Assembly: GCA_050011195.1 (NCBI GenBank)
Contig: JBEKJO010000172.1
Span: 1 to 12,322, forward strand
Reading direction: 5' to 3'
Source: PALSA-1440 sp050011195
GTDB lineage: Bacteria > Verrucomicrobiota > Verrucomicrobiia > Limisphaerales > UBA8199
DNA length: 12,322 nucleotides
The notes beneath the pieces were generated by a model, which saw only the letters and a program-made list of their open reading frames with translations, ran no database searches and was not told the DNA's origin. Each line of letters begins with the position of its first letter. Position 1 is the first letter of the stretch. Both the position numbers and the translations under genes were made by a program. Below are positions 1 to 8,050 of this stretch, one piece after another.

Positions 1-148
1 CAGAATCCTCCACGCTGGCGATTAACTTCACCAGATTCCAAGTAACTCCGGACGCTTACCTCGCTGAAAACATGGCCGCTTGAAACTTGATCTGCTTACC
101 AACAGTTTTCAGATCCAAGGACTCTAGTTCGAACGATCGCAGCGATCT

Positions 149-775
149 TCAGGGCTTCGCATATCCCACCGATTGTGCCAAAACAATCATCTGATCCGGC
201 CGCAGCTTCAACTTCGGCCCCAGTGCCTTTCGATCCACAGAACCTCTTGCCCCGGTGACCAATCCTTCGGAGACGCAGAACAGGTAAACGCTTTGGGATA
301 TATAACCAACATTGATATTGGCCGTGTTCTTCTTGGCCTCATCACTTGCATTGCCCATCTTTGAAAAGTCTGCAACAAAGATCAGAATCACCGGCGCGTT
401 TGTTGCAAAGGCCTGAGTTCCGCCAAGCTTCCGGATGTCTTCTGCCAGGACCAGTGCGAGCGTGTTAGATTTGGCGTCATAAACATAGGCCCCCTGTTTC
501 AGCAGCACATAAACATCGGTCGCCTGTTTATTGTTGGCGGATGGAGCCGTTCGCTTGCCGTCCGGTCGATTGATGCCAAATGCAGCCCAAAGCAGACTGG
601 AGAGCTGCTGGTCTGATAAATCCTTGGAATCAAAAGCTCTGCTGGTGGATCGTTTGGCCAAAGCTTCCATCAGAGGCATACCGCCAGATTTTTGAGGGGC
701 TGGCAAATTGATATCCTGAGCGAAGAGCCTGCCCGCGATAAGTGTAGCGATGGAGAGATACAGGGTGCGTTTCAT
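149..775 (-). CDS. Exported nitroreductase-like (SagB-type) oxidoreductase
   Basis: The 208-residue product resembles the nitroreductase/SagB-type FMN oxidoreductase fold, which carries out flavin-dependent oxidation or reduction of small substrates or peptides. An N-terminal signal peptide (residues 1-20, hydrophobic core followed by an A-x-A-like end near LFAQ) suggests periplasmic export. The FMN-phosphate-binding pattern RSTSRAF is at residues 42-48, and the family's closing G-Y-x-K-P is at the C-terminus. The open frame extends to 856, but that would overlap the upstream gene and put 27 hydrophilic residues before the signal peptide, so the ATG at 775 is preferred. It lies 40 bases downstream of the L,D-transpeptidase gene on the same strand and may be co-transcribed. 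The natural substrate cannot be told from sequence. No clear Shine-Dalgarno site is visible. Confidence 0.85.
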   Translation of the reverse strand: MKRTLYLSIATLIAGRLFAQDINLPAPQKSGGMPLMEALAKRSTSRAFDSKDLSDQQLSSLLWAAFGINRPDGKRTAPSANNKQATDVYVLLKQGAYVYDAKSNTLALVLAEDIRKLGGTQAFATNAPVILIFVADFSKMGNASDEAKKNTANINVGYISQSVYLFCVSEGLVTGARGSVDRKALGPKLKLRPDQMIVLAQSVGYAKP

Positions 776-815
776 TTGAGCGACTTGGTTCGGTCCAGCG
801 TCTTGTTCAAGCAAT

Positions 816-1340
816 TCATGGACGGATCTCCATAGGCGTGCCATCTGGCACAACACGGTAAAGCTCGTCGATTTCTGGATTCGTCACAGCCATACAACCA
901 GCAGTCCAATCCAGCCAACGTTGTAGCCGACCAATGAACCCCAGGCCGTTGCTAATGCCGTGGATCATGATGTCGCTACCGGGAACCACACCGCGCTTCT
1001 CTGCCGTCATGCGATCAGCCGCCGAAGGGTAGGACACCTTGAGGGCCAGGTGAAATGAACTGCGTGGATTGTGCGATTCGATGGCATACAGCCCCTCAGG
1101 GGTGCGCTTATCTCCCTCTCGCTCCTTGGGGCCTACTGGGTGACGCCCCAACGACACCACATAGCTCTTCAGAAGCTTCCCGTTTGCGTAGAGTTCCAAC
1201 TGCCGTTTGGATTTCAACACCACGACTCGATCCGCAAGCACCCCAGGTGCAATTGCGTGCCCCGGCCAGTTTGCCCACACGAGGAGGACGGTCAACACCA
1301 CGAGGCACACAACGGCGATTCTGACCATGTAACGGCGCAT
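816..1340 (-). CDS. L,D-transpeptidase (YkuD/ErfK family), membrane-anchored
   Basis: The 174-residue protein has one N-terminal hydrophobic segment (residues 6-23) followed by a YkuD domain. Family members form 3-3 peptidoglycan cross-links or attach lipoproteins, acting in the periplasm through a cysteine thioester. The signature is visible: HG at 127-128 and the catalytic Cys149 in WTAGCMAV, with the usual spacing of about 20 residues. The commoner S-H-G-C is T-A-G-C here, as seen in ErfK/YafK-like members. The early segment VVVLKSKRQLELYANGKLL (residues 39-57) is the typical first beta strands of the fold. Met5 (1328) is an alternative start that leaves the anchor intact. It is upstream of and co-directional with the exported nitroreductase-like gene. 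Confidence 0.9.
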   Translation of the reverse strand: MRRYMVRIAVVCLVVLTVLLVWANWPGHAIAPGVLADRVVVLKSKRQLELYANGKLLKSYVVSLGRHPVGPKEREGDKRTPEGLYAIESHNPRSSFHLALKVSYPSAADRMTAEKRGVVPGSDIMIHGISNGLGFIGRLQRWLDWTAGCMAVTNPEIDELYRVVPDGTPMEIRP

Positions 1341-1407
1341 TATGGCGGGGTGACCGCGCCAACGGCGGGTAGTTCTGGGGACTTGTTAGGTGGAAACATT
1401 CTTAATC

Positions 1408-1602
1408 TCATCTCGAAATGATAATATAAAACCACACCAAACAAAGTACCACGCAGAGCACGATAAAAACCATCAAAGCTTGCTCCTTCGAACTAAGAAC
1501 GCGCTGCCGCTCAGTCTCCGCTGCGGTCTTCAGTTTCCTCCGAATGAACGCATCGTTAACCACACCAAGAGCTGCGTGAAAAATGTGGACAAATGAAATC
1601 AT
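1408..1602 (-). CDS. Possible small membrane protein
   Basis: This 64-residue frame starts at an ATG at 1602, with a GTG at 1614 as an alternative. It has a mildly hydrophobic N-terminus, a charged amphipathic middle (residues about 25-45, rich in K/R/E) and a strong C-terminal transmembrane segment (about 45-62, rich in V, L, I and C) ending in ISR. This architecture is plausible for a small inner-membrane protein. The local base composition is more AT-rich than the neighbours. No family is recognised. A nine-base inverted repeat (1385-1393 and 1611-1619) brackets it. It could equally be a chance frame. Confidence 0.3.
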   Translation of the reverse strand: MISFVHIFHAALGVVNDAFIRRKLKTAAETERQRVLSSKEQALMVFIVLCVVLCLVWFYIIISR

Positions 1603-1614
1603 ACGCTCTGCCAC

Positions 1615-2352
1615 CTAACGTCATTTTACACCTGATAATGCGGCCCCAAGTTGAGCAAACATGATAGCCCAAGAAAGCGACATTCCGACCGGGTCGTTTT
1701 TTAATGCGGATTCCCTCTGAGCCTCTTGCTGCTTCTGTTGTCCTTGCCATGCTTCTCTATCTTCGACGGGTGGACGCAAGGATGCGCATCGACTAGCTTA
1801 TCAAAGCTAGCCCGACAACAAGAGCTTCAGTCAATCTCGTGGGCTTCATAGCCACCGAACAATTATTCAACTGACCATCCGTTCGTATATTGAACGACGC
1901 CGATCCCGCCTGCAAACTCTTTCATACGCGAAGATTATGCCCTTCCGCGCCACTCCGTCAATACCCAAAACGCCGCCCACCTGAACTTGGGAGTCTTACC
2001 GTATTATGGCCCATTTGTGATCCCCCAATGCCCCAGGACAAGTTCTGATCTTCGGGCGGTACCGTTGAGGTGGTCCAGGCATCAAAACGCCTCCCACGTA
2101 CCAAAGCGTACGAATTCCGGCTTGTCAGATTGGAGCTGCGGAGTTTAAGGACTCATTTCCCGGATTCTCCTCATGATCCCTCGAAACCAGCCCCAACCCC
2201 TTCCACCCTCTCTTTGCCTTTCCGTTCTCAGAAGCCAAATCGTGTCTGTATTCCAACCCCAGCCCAATTTCAATCTCCTCTTCTGTCGTTAAGGTCAAGG
2301 TGCAATACATTTTAGCTAGACCATTTGAGATGATGTTGCTAATCTCCTCGCC
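1615..2352. other. Long stretch without a convincing gene
   Basis: No frame of good coding character is seen across these roughly 740 bases. The short frames at 2070-2315 (plus) and 2125-2535 (minus) have low-complexity or charged compositions with no recognisable motif, and the minus one overlaps the start of a well-supported membrane protein. A perfect stem of seven base pairs with a four-base loop lies at 1793-1810. I see no clear sigma-70 promoter. Confidence 0.5.
1793..1810. repeat. Perfect 7-bp hairpin in intergenic space
   Basis: CTAGCTT and AAGCTAG are separated by the four-base loop ATCA. No T-run follows on either strand, so it is not a standard intrinsic terminator. It is a structural observation only. 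Confidence 0.4.
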
Positions 2353-2781
2353 ATGGAAACAACTTTGCCAAATCTGCAGCAGATCCTCGACAATGAACAC
2401 CTCAAGCTCCTGTCCATTTTGTATTACATTAAGGGTGCAATAACGGCTCTGTTTGCTTGCATTCCCATCATTCACGTGGCCATCGGGCTGCTCTTCATCA
2501 TCGCTCCACATGTATTCGGACATGGCAACGATCAACCGCCGGCATTCCTTGGCTGGTTGTTCGTGATATTGGGCAGCTTTCTCATTCTCTTGGGTTGGAC
2601 ATTTGCCGTTTTGGCCCTAATGGCTGGCAGGTTTATAAGCCGCCGGAAGCACTACACGTTCTGCTTTGTGGTGGCCTGTGTGGAATGCCTTTCTGTGCCA
2701 TTTGGAACCGTGCTTGGGGTGTTTATGATCCTGGTCCTCAATCGCCCAAGTATGAAGGAGATGTTTGCGCCGGGGGCCTGA
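2353..2781 (+). CDS. Conserved multi-pass membrane protein of unknown function
   Basis: The 142-residue protein begins with a short cytosolic-looking N-terminus (about 18 residues, acidic and polar). Three to four hydrophobic segments follow (about 22-53, 65-92, 100-130), separated by a polar loop (HGNDQPP) and a basic loop (SRRKHY). The pattern of an LQQILDNEHLKLLS-like lead-in before the first membrane segment is one I associate with uncharacterised membrane proteins in Verrucomicrobia and Acidobacteria, but I cannot name a family. It is followed 47 bases later by another membrane protein on the same strand, so the two may share a transcript. No function is inferred. Confidence 0.75.
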   Translation: METTLPNLQQILDNEHLKLLSILYYIKGAITALFACIPIIHVAIGLLFIIAPHVFGHGNDQPPAFLGWLFVILGSFLILLGWTFAVLALMAGRFISRRKHYTFCFVVACVECLSVPFGTVLGVFMILVLNRPSMKEMFAPGA

Positions 2782-2828
2782 CGCGGTAAATGGCCTCAAG
2801 CCTCAACGGCTGCTGAAATGGTTACGCC

Positions 2829-3461
2829 ATGAATGTCAATGCATGGACTGGTCAAATGAGTGCTCCCCTGGCTGTCGCAGTGGGGATTCTCATCTGTTTT
2901 TGGGGATATTGCCTTCTCAAGGTCAGCTTGGGTGTCGTCGGGTTTATTGCTGGCGCGGCTGGAGGGTGGGCAGTTGGATTGTCCCTGGCCCCGGGCAACA
3001 GCGGAATCGCGCTCCTGTGTGCCGTCATCGGGGCAGTGATCGGTGCTGTTCTCTGTATTTGGCTGTTTTTTCTCGGCATCTTCTTGCTGGGCGCGAGTGC
3101 TGGAGCGATTGTGGCTACTGCCCTCTTCAGTGCGGTCGGGAACCAACCCCAACCAATTCTTCTCCTCGTCTTGGCCATGGTTTTTGGAGTAATCGCGCTG
3201 GTGATGCAAAAACTCATGATTATCGTGTCCACGGCCTTCAGCGGGTCTTACCTGATTACCGTGGGGATTTTGCACCTTCTGACCGGTGCTCAAGATGTTT
3301 CTGCGCTGTGGTTTAATCACTTGCAGCCCGGTTCGGTTGGGATTCTGGGTTATGTCGCGCTGGTTTTCTGGCTGGTTCTTGGACTGGCTGGCATACGTTT
3401 TCAATATAGAGGCAGTCAGAGAAAGGATGAAGCCGCCCGTCACAAAGGGCAACCTGCCTGA
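2829..3461 (+). CDS. DUF4203/TMEM198-like membrane protein
   Basis: The 210-residue protein has about seven hydrophobic segments rich in glycine and alanine: residues 11-27, 29-50, 56-78, 80-102, 109-125, 130-150 and 169-190. The spacing of small residues in GVVGFIAGAAGGW and the repeated G-x-x-x-G/A helices are typical of DUF4203 (TMEM198-like) membrane proteins, whose molecular role is poorly defined. The C-terminal tail is short and basic. Its stop codon at 3459-3461 falls just before, or overlaps, the start of the DUF123 gene, which suggests translational coupling. The family call is from pattern recognition and has not been checked with a profile. Confidence 0.75.
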   Translation: MNVNAWTGQMSAPLAVAVGILICFWGYCLLKVSLGVVGFIAGAAGGWAVGLSLAPGNSGIALLCAVIGAVIGAVLCIWLFFLGIFLLGASAGAIVATALFSAVGNQPQPILLLVLAMVFGVIALVMQKLMIIVSTAFSGSYLITVGILHLLTGAQDVSALWFNHLQPGSVGILGYVALVFWLVLGLAGIRFQYRGSQRKDEAARHKGQPA

Positions 3462-3915
3462 GATGGAACTGCCCGAAGACAAAGGCACATACATCCTGAT
3501 TGCCCGGGTGTCGCAGATGAAAACCCTGGAAATCGGTAGTCTTGGCAAATTCGACATCATCCCAGGTTTTTATGCTTACGTGGGCAGTGCTTTTGACTCT
3601 GGCGGTCTCTGTGCTCGCATTGGTCATCACCTGGAATCAACAGCAGAACCCAATTGGCACATCGATTACTTGCTCCAGGTCGCCACTCCGATTGAGATTT
3701 GGTTTACCACGGCTGACAGAAAGCTGGAAAAGGACTGGGCGGAAATGCTTGAAGATGCCCCTGGTTTCCGTGTGCTGATTCTTCGCTTTGGCTCGTCGGA
3801 TTATCATCGAAGCCGCTCAAGCCATCTGTTCTATTCCAAGCGCCGGCCTTCATTCCGATGGTTTCAACAGCAGATGATGGAGAGCTTTGAAGGCGCGCAG
3901 TGGAGCAGCAGATAA
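3427..3915 (+). CDS. GIY-YIG-type DUF123 protein
   Basis: The 162-residue product matches the DUF123 branch of the GIY-YIG/Uri superfamily, found alone or fused to endonuclease III. Landmarks, numbered from 3427, are GTYIL at 20-24, YAYVGSAF at 49-56, Arg64 in LCARIGHHL, WHIDYLL at 77-83, Glu101 in LEKDW and FGSSD at 121-125 followed by SHLFY at 132-136. Members commonly have E-C and D-C at the last two sites. Here both cysteines are replaced (E101-K, D125-Y), which may mean a metal-binding or structural pair is lost. The frame is open from 3286, but the upstream part overlaps the preceding gene. The ATG at 3427 has GAAAGG directly against it, whereas the ATG at 3463 sits one base after the upstream stop with AAAGGG 13 bases before it. 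Either start keeps the whole domain. Confidence 0.75.
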   Translation: MKPPVTKGNLPEMELPEDKGTYILIARVSQMKTLEIGSLGKFDIIPGFYAYVGSAFDSGGLCARIGHHLESTAEPNWHIDYLLQVATPIEIWFTTADRKLEKDWAEMLEDAPGFRVLILRFGSSDYHRSRSSHLFYSKRRPSFRWFQQQMMESFEGAQWSSR

Positions 3916-4002
3916 CCTTGACCCCCACTCCAAATCCATCCACACTTTCCCCACCAACATGAACGACAAACATCTACCAACTTCGTAAAAATTAGGTCTG
4001 AG

Positions 4003-4575
4003 ATGCCTGCGAACAAGCTCTTCTTTAAGCGCGATTTGACCGCAACCGGGGCGTTCCTCGCGCTCTTGATTCCTGCCGCAGTTGCCGTCTCGGTGTGGGC
4101 TGTTTACAACCTTCGTGTGTGCGCCAAAGCGGCAGAAGACTTGCGCGTGGCGCTCCCTAGACTCTGTCAAGAACTGAGCCAGCAACGCCAGGTTTTGGTT
4201 TCCGCCATCGAGGCTTACAAGGGTAGCCTGGGGTTCTACCCTCCCGATCATCTGCTAAGCCGAACGCCTCTGATCGTCGACCCAATCACTAACCGGCTCA
4301 TGTACGAACTGTTCGGCACCCTGCACGACCCGGCGAAGGAAACCTTTACCCCAGCCCATTCCCCATCGATCCGACGGGCGCTCATCCAGCGGTTCTTCAA
4401 CGCGCAGGGCTTTAAGAACTCAGCGGAGAGGGCCGAATTGGTGAACCACTTTCTCGACACCTCGAACCTGGCCGCGATGCTGGCGATTCATGAAAAGCCG
4501 GAGGAAGTGGGTTTGCCGTCATTCTGCCCGAACTGGGAGGGCATCGAACTGTGCTTATCCGGTTGTCACACTTAG
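4003..4575 (+). CDS. Anchored GspG-like protein, probably C-terminally truncated
   Basis: The 190-residue frame has an N-terminal signal anchor (residues 14-36) with no prepilin cleavage motif, a helix (about 40-70), then AIEAYKGSLGFYPPDHLL. That segment resembles the post-helix part of GspG-like pseudopilins, and verrucomicrobial proteins of this kind usually continue with a structural C-terminal half. Here the last residues, roughly from CLSGCHT, look unrelated, and an IS1595-family transposase frame begins only 22 bases after the stop. I infer that insertion of the element removed the native C-terminus at about 4550. The N-terminal 180 or so residues look intact. The role is unknown; an extracytoplasmic location is likely. 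Confidence 0.6.
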   Translation: MPANKLFFKRDLTATGAFLALLIPAAVAVSVWAVYNLRVCAKAAEDLRVALPRLCQELSQQRQVLVSAIEAYKGSLGFYPPDHLLSRTPLIVDPITNRLMYELFGTLHDPAKETFTPAHSPSIRRALIQRFFNAQGFKNSAERAELVNHFLDTSNLAAMLAIHEKPEEVGLPSFCPNWEGIELCLSGCHT

Positions 4576-5130
4576 TCGTTGGGCGTAATTTGTCGGCGTG
4601 ACTAACAACTCAGCACGGGCGGGTTTGGCGGGCGATCTGCCGTTTCCCACATCGCTGCCCGACTTCCAGCGCCTCTTCCCTGATGAGCGCGCGTGCGTCG
4701 ATTACATGGTTCGTGTGCGGTGGCCGGCAGGGTTTGTTTGTTCGATCTGTGGCATGAAGGAGACACCGCTTCGCATCTCGACGCGTCCGCGCGTTCTTCG
4801 TTGCAGCACGTGCCATCGTGAGGCTTCGGTAACCGCTGGGACGGTCATGCATCGCTCCCATTCGCCGCTTTCGGTGTGGTTCTGGGCTGCGTACCTTGTG
4901 ACATCGATGACCCCGGGCATGTCGGCTGTGCAGTTTCAGCGGCAACTTGGGCTCGGACGCTACGAGACCGCGTTCCAGATTCTCCACAAGCTACGGGCTG
5001 CCATGGTGCGTCCCCACCGCGATCGCATCGGCGCCCCTTTTCCGGTCGAGATGGACGAGACTTGGATCGGAGGACCAGTGCGCACAGAAAGGCGCTCCCG
5101 ATGCCGCACCCCAGGCGTCCGGCACAAAGA
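4550..5130 (+). mobile_element. IS1595-family element remnant, right part missing
   Basis: The element is recognised by its transposase (separate entry). The left boundary is placed at about 4550, where the upstream protein stops resembling its family. The right boundary is at about 5129, where transposase similarity ends and the neighbouring efflux gene begins. Terminal inverted repeats cannot be assigned because only one end is left. Both boundaries are approximate. Confidence 0.45.
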
Positions 5131-5272
5131 TCATTCATGGGCTGGTTTGGCGGCGTCCGTTCCCGCTTTGGCGACCCGAACCTTGATGCCTGGTTCGAGA
5201 GAATCGGATGGGTTGATGATGACGTCGTCGGTTTCGGAAAGGCCCTGGACAATCTCCACGGTGGTGCCGTAA
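4598..5272 (+). pseudogene. IS1595-family transposase, 3'-truncated
   Basis: The frame starts at a GTG. It has the IS1595/ISXO2 layout: an N-terminal zinc ribbon (Cys48-x2-Cys51 and Cys69-x2-Cys72), a linking helix region containing TSMTPGMSAVQFQRQLGLGRYETA, and the beginning of the RNase H-like catalytic domain with VEMDETWIGG (first catalytic Asp153). Similarity stops near residue 177 (5126-5128). The in-frame continuation to 5272 is read from the antisense of the efflux fusion-protein gene and is not transposase. The remaining catalytic residues are missing, so it cannot transpose by itself. Complete members are roughly 300 residues; about 177 remain. Confidence 0.8.
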
Positions 5273-6378
5273 TCCCTCCCCACGGTCACGTTGGCCAGAC
5301 GGACGATTCCGTTGGAATCAATCAGGCCGACTTGCACCCCTTGTTCGTTGCGGAACAGCAGTGTGTTGACCGGCACTATCACCGGATTTGCCCCGGTTGC
5401 CAGGTTCACCCGCACCATCGCATGCGCGCCAGGAAACAGCTTACCGTCGTGGTTGGACACCAGTATTTCGGTGAGGAGAGTGCGGGAGACCGGATCAATT
5501 GCGCCCGCCGTGCGGTCCACTCTTCCGGTGAAGGTTTGGCCGGGCAGTTCGGAAAATGTCAGCACCGCCTCGTCGTTCGTTCTGACCATCTGGCTGTAAG
5601 CTTGCGGCAAACTAATGTAAACCCGCAGCGGATCAGTCCGCGCCAGACGGAAAATCTCCCGGGACGATCCCGCCGTGATGAGCGTGCCCGCATCCACGGT
5701 CCGAACGGTGATGATGCCTGGAAAGGGCGCGACCAGCTTTTTGAAGTTAGCCAATTCCTTGAGGCGTTGGACGTTGGCCTCCTGCGCCTGCACATCCGCT
5801 TCCCGAGCGTGCCACGTTGCCACCTTTACATCGGTGTCCTGTTGTGAAACCGAGTCGCTTTTGCGCAAGTTCTGCCAGCGTTCGGCGGAAATGCGGGCGA
5901 TTTCCAGGTTGGCGTTGGCCTGGGCCAGCGCCGCGCTCGCCTGGTTCAGCTCCTGGTCCAGCTCGGGCGTCTCGATGGTCGCCAATTCTTGTCCCTCGGC
6001 AACGCGCGTGCCGATGTCCGTGAACCAATGCTTAAGGTAGCCGTTGACCCGCGCATAAATGGGGGCCTCCTCAAACGCCGTGATGTTGCCCGGCAAGTCA
6101 AGCTTGACCTGCGCCGCCGTTCGCTTAGGATGGATGATACTCACCGTGGGAACCAGGTTCGCGAGCGTGTCGATCTCCAACTCCCCGCGCGCGCGGGAGC
6201 GGGATAAAACAGTAATCCCGGCCATAATAACCAACGCCATTCCAATGCCCCCCAATAGGAATAACGGGATCGTCCGGGATGGGGGCACAGATTGGATGGT
6301 GAGCGCCCCCAATTCGGCCCCATGTGGCGTGGCGGAAGCGGGGGGAGCGGTGCTGGATTCTGTTTCCGTTTGCTTCAT
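5131..6378 (-). CDS. RND efflux membrane fusion protein (HlyD/AcrA family)
   Basis: The 415-residue periplasmic adaptor links an inner-membrane RND pump to an outer-membrane channel. Visible parts in order are a polar N-terminus, one membrane anchor (about 37-60), the first barrel-sandwich half with ITAFEEAPIYARVNGYL, an alpha-hairpin rich in Ala, Gln and Glu (about 140-210), the second half with APFPGIITVRTVDAGTLI, the beta-barrel with DPVSRTLLTEI, and a membrane-proximal C-terminus. The ATG at 6378 is chosen because it begins four bases after the permease stop (6383-6385), which indicates coupling. The longer frame to 6432 runs into the permease gene. The stop codon lies two bases from the end of transposase similarity, so the last few residues may have been set by that junction. 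No outer-membrane factor gene follows. Confidence 0.92.
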   Translation of the reverse strand: MKQTETESSTAPPASATPHGAELGALTIQSVPPSRTIPLFLLGGIGMALVIMAGITVLSRSRARGELEIDTLANLVPTVSIIHPKRTAAQVKLDLPGNITAFEEAPIYARVNGYLKHWFTDIGTRVAEGQELATIETPELDQELNQASAALAQANANLEIARISAERWQNLRKSDSVSQQDTDVKVATWHAREADVQAQEANVQRLKELANFKKLVAPFPGIITVRTVDAGTLITAGSSREIFRLARTDPLRVYISLPQAYSQMVRTNDEAVLTFSELPGQTFTGRVDRTAGAIDPVSRTLLTEILVSNHDGKLFPGAHAMVRVNLATGANPVIVPVNTLLFRNEQGVQVGLIDSNGIVRLANVTVGRDYGTTVEIVQGLSETDDVIINPSDSLEPGIKVRVAKAGTDAAKPAHE

Positions 6379-6382
6379 AAGT

Positions 6383-7912
6383 CTAAGTCGTCTTCGCTGT
6401 TTCAGTAGCGGCAGGGCCGGTTGTTTCGGCATCGCCCCGGGTTCGGATCATGCAAAAGACCACCGGGACAAAAAAGAGCGTCGCGACCGTCGCAAACAAC
6501 AGCCCGCCGATCACTGCACGGCCCAGGGGAGCATTCTGCTCGCCGCCTTCGCCCAGGCCCAGCGCCATAGGGACCATGCCGATAATCATCGCCAGCGCGG
6601 TCATCACCACCGGGCGTAACCGGATGTAACCCGCATCCAACGCGGCGGTGAAGGGATTCTGGGTCTCCGCCAGCCGTTCCTTGGCGAAGGTAACCACCAG
6701 AATGCTATTGGAAGTGGCCACTCCGATGCTCATGACGGCGCCCATGAGGGAAGGCACGTTGAGGGTCGTGCGCGTCAGGAATAGCATCCAGACGATCCCG
6801 CACAACGCGCCCGGCAAGGCGGTGATGATGATGAACGGATCGCTCCACGATTGGAAGTTCATGACAATCAGCAAATAGACCAGCGCAATGGCAAAGAGCA
6901 GGCCAAACCCCAGCCCGAGGAAGGAGGATCTCATTGTCTCAACCTGCCCCCGTACAATGATGGAGCTGCCGCGTGGGAGTTTCTTTTCGGCGGCATGCAC
7001 GATCCCTGCAAAGCTTTTGGCCACGCCGCCCAAGTCGCGGCCCTGGACATCGCCATAAACATCAATCACCGGTTGGACATTGTAATGGCTCACCACGGCT
7101 TGTTCGGTGCTCCGCGAAATCGAGGCCAGATTGCCCAGCAACTGCGGCCCCGCCCCGCTGGGGCCGGTCACCGGGATTCCGGCCAGAGTCTGCAAGGAAT
7201 CGAGATGGTACTGGGGCACTTGCGCCGCCACTTGATAGCTCACGCCATTGTCGGGGTTCAGATAAAACGAGGGCGCGGTCTGGAAACTCCCGCTGAGCGC
7301 GATCAACAGGCTGGACGCCACATCCCGCTGGGTGAATCCTACCTCCTGGACTTTCGTGCGGTCCGTCTTCACCTGCAGGCTAGGCAGATCGAACATCTGC
7401 TGGACATGCACGTCCACCGCGCCCGGAATGTGGCGAAGCTGGTCGGCAATTTCGTTGGTAATGTGGTAATTCGCGACCTGGTCCCGGCCGACGATCTGGA
7501 TGTCAATGGGGGACGGCAACCCGAAGTTCAAGACCTGGCTGACGATGTCAGCAGGTTGAAAGAAGAAGGACACGCCGGGGAATGCCAGATTCAGATCGTG
7601 GCGGAGTTTTCGAATGTAGCTTTCGGTGGCATGATGATTTTCTCGATTGAGCGATATCAGAATCTCCGCATCGAACGGTCCGATGGTTCCGCCATTGTTG
7701 TAGGAAACGTTGATGCCGCTGGTGGGCAGGCCGACGTTATCTACAATGCTTTCCAACTCCTTTGCCGGAATGGTCCGCCGGATCACCTCTTCAACGTGAT
7801 CGCACAAAGCGGCCGTTTCCTCCACGCGGGTGCCCGTTTTGGCCCGGACATGGAGCCGCATCTGACCCGCATCCACTTTGGGAAAGAAATCTTCCCCCAG
7901 AAATGGCGTCAA
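6383..7912 (-). CDS. RND efflux permease, C-terminal half (same frame as the N-terminal half, after a TGA)
   Basis: This 509-residue stretch is the second half of an HAE1/AcrB-like inner-membrane proton-drug antiporter. It contains the second periplasmic porter region (from FFPKVDAGQMRLHVRAKTGT onward), then transmembrane helices 8-12 (residues about 335-490) with VMSIGVATSNSILVVTFAKE and the GMVPMALGLGEG-type helix end. At the position of AcrB Lys940 it has Ser (TSNSIL instead of AKNAIL). It is continuous in frame with the first half: 46 sense codons (7913-8050) connect it to the TGA at 8051-8053, and those codons encode the expected linker and TM7. The nominal start is a TTG at 7912, which would delete most of TM7, so independent expression is unlikely to give a working half. 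Confidence 0.88.
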   Translation of the reverse strand: MTPFLGEDFFPKVDAGQMRLHVRAKTGTRVEETAALCDHVEEVIRRTIPAKELESIVDNVGLPTSGINVSYNNGGTIGPFDAEILISLNRENHHATESYIRKLRHDLNLAFPGVSFFFQPADIVSQVLNFGLPSPIDIQIVGRDQVANYHITNEIADQLRHIPGAVDVHVQQMFDLPSLQVKTDRTKVQEVGFTQRDVASSLLIALSGSFQTAPSFYLNPDNGVSYQVAAQVPQYHLDSLQTLAGIPVTGPSGAGPQLLGNLASISRSTEQAVVSHYNVQPVIDVYGDVQGRDLGGVAKSFAGIVHAAEKKLPRGSSIIVRGQVETMRSSFLGLGFGLLFAIALVYLLIVMNFQSWSDPFIIITALPGALCGIVWMLFLTRTTLNVPSLMGAVMSIGVATSNSILVVTFAKERLAETQNPFTAALDAGYIRLRPVVMTALAMIIGMVPMALGLGEGGEQNAPLGRAVIGGLLFATVATLFFVPVVFCMIRTRGDAETTGPAATETAKTT

Positions 7913-8050
7913 AAGGCACGACGCCGCGCAGAAAGCGAGGAAGCAAATGGCGAAAAGCCGCCGATGGTGGAGGCAGGCATCAAGCCAGCCGCGATAGCCG
8001 CTCCGCAGCCGCTCAAATCCGGCTTCAAACCGGGCGTGGAACCGGCCAAA

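Noticed and set aside
1..31. Possible minus-strand gene start (GTG, open to the window edge)
   Set aside because: Only ten codons are visible; nothing supports it.
135..147. Possible terminator GATCGC-A-GCGATC after the nitroreductase-like gene
   Set aside because: The loop is only one base and no T-run follows, so it does not fit an intrinsic terminator.
1613..1658. Integron attC site (ACCTAAC to GTTGAGC)
   Set aside because: The two core sites are not complementary to each other and the interval is shorter than known attC sites.
2125..2535. 136-residue minus-strand frame
   Set aside because: It overlaps the N-terminal third of a better supported membrane protein, has low-complexity charged sequence and shows no motif.
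4876..5847. 323-residue plus-strand frame
   Set aside because: Mostly the antisense shadow of the membrane fusion protein gene plus a shifted frame of the transposase.
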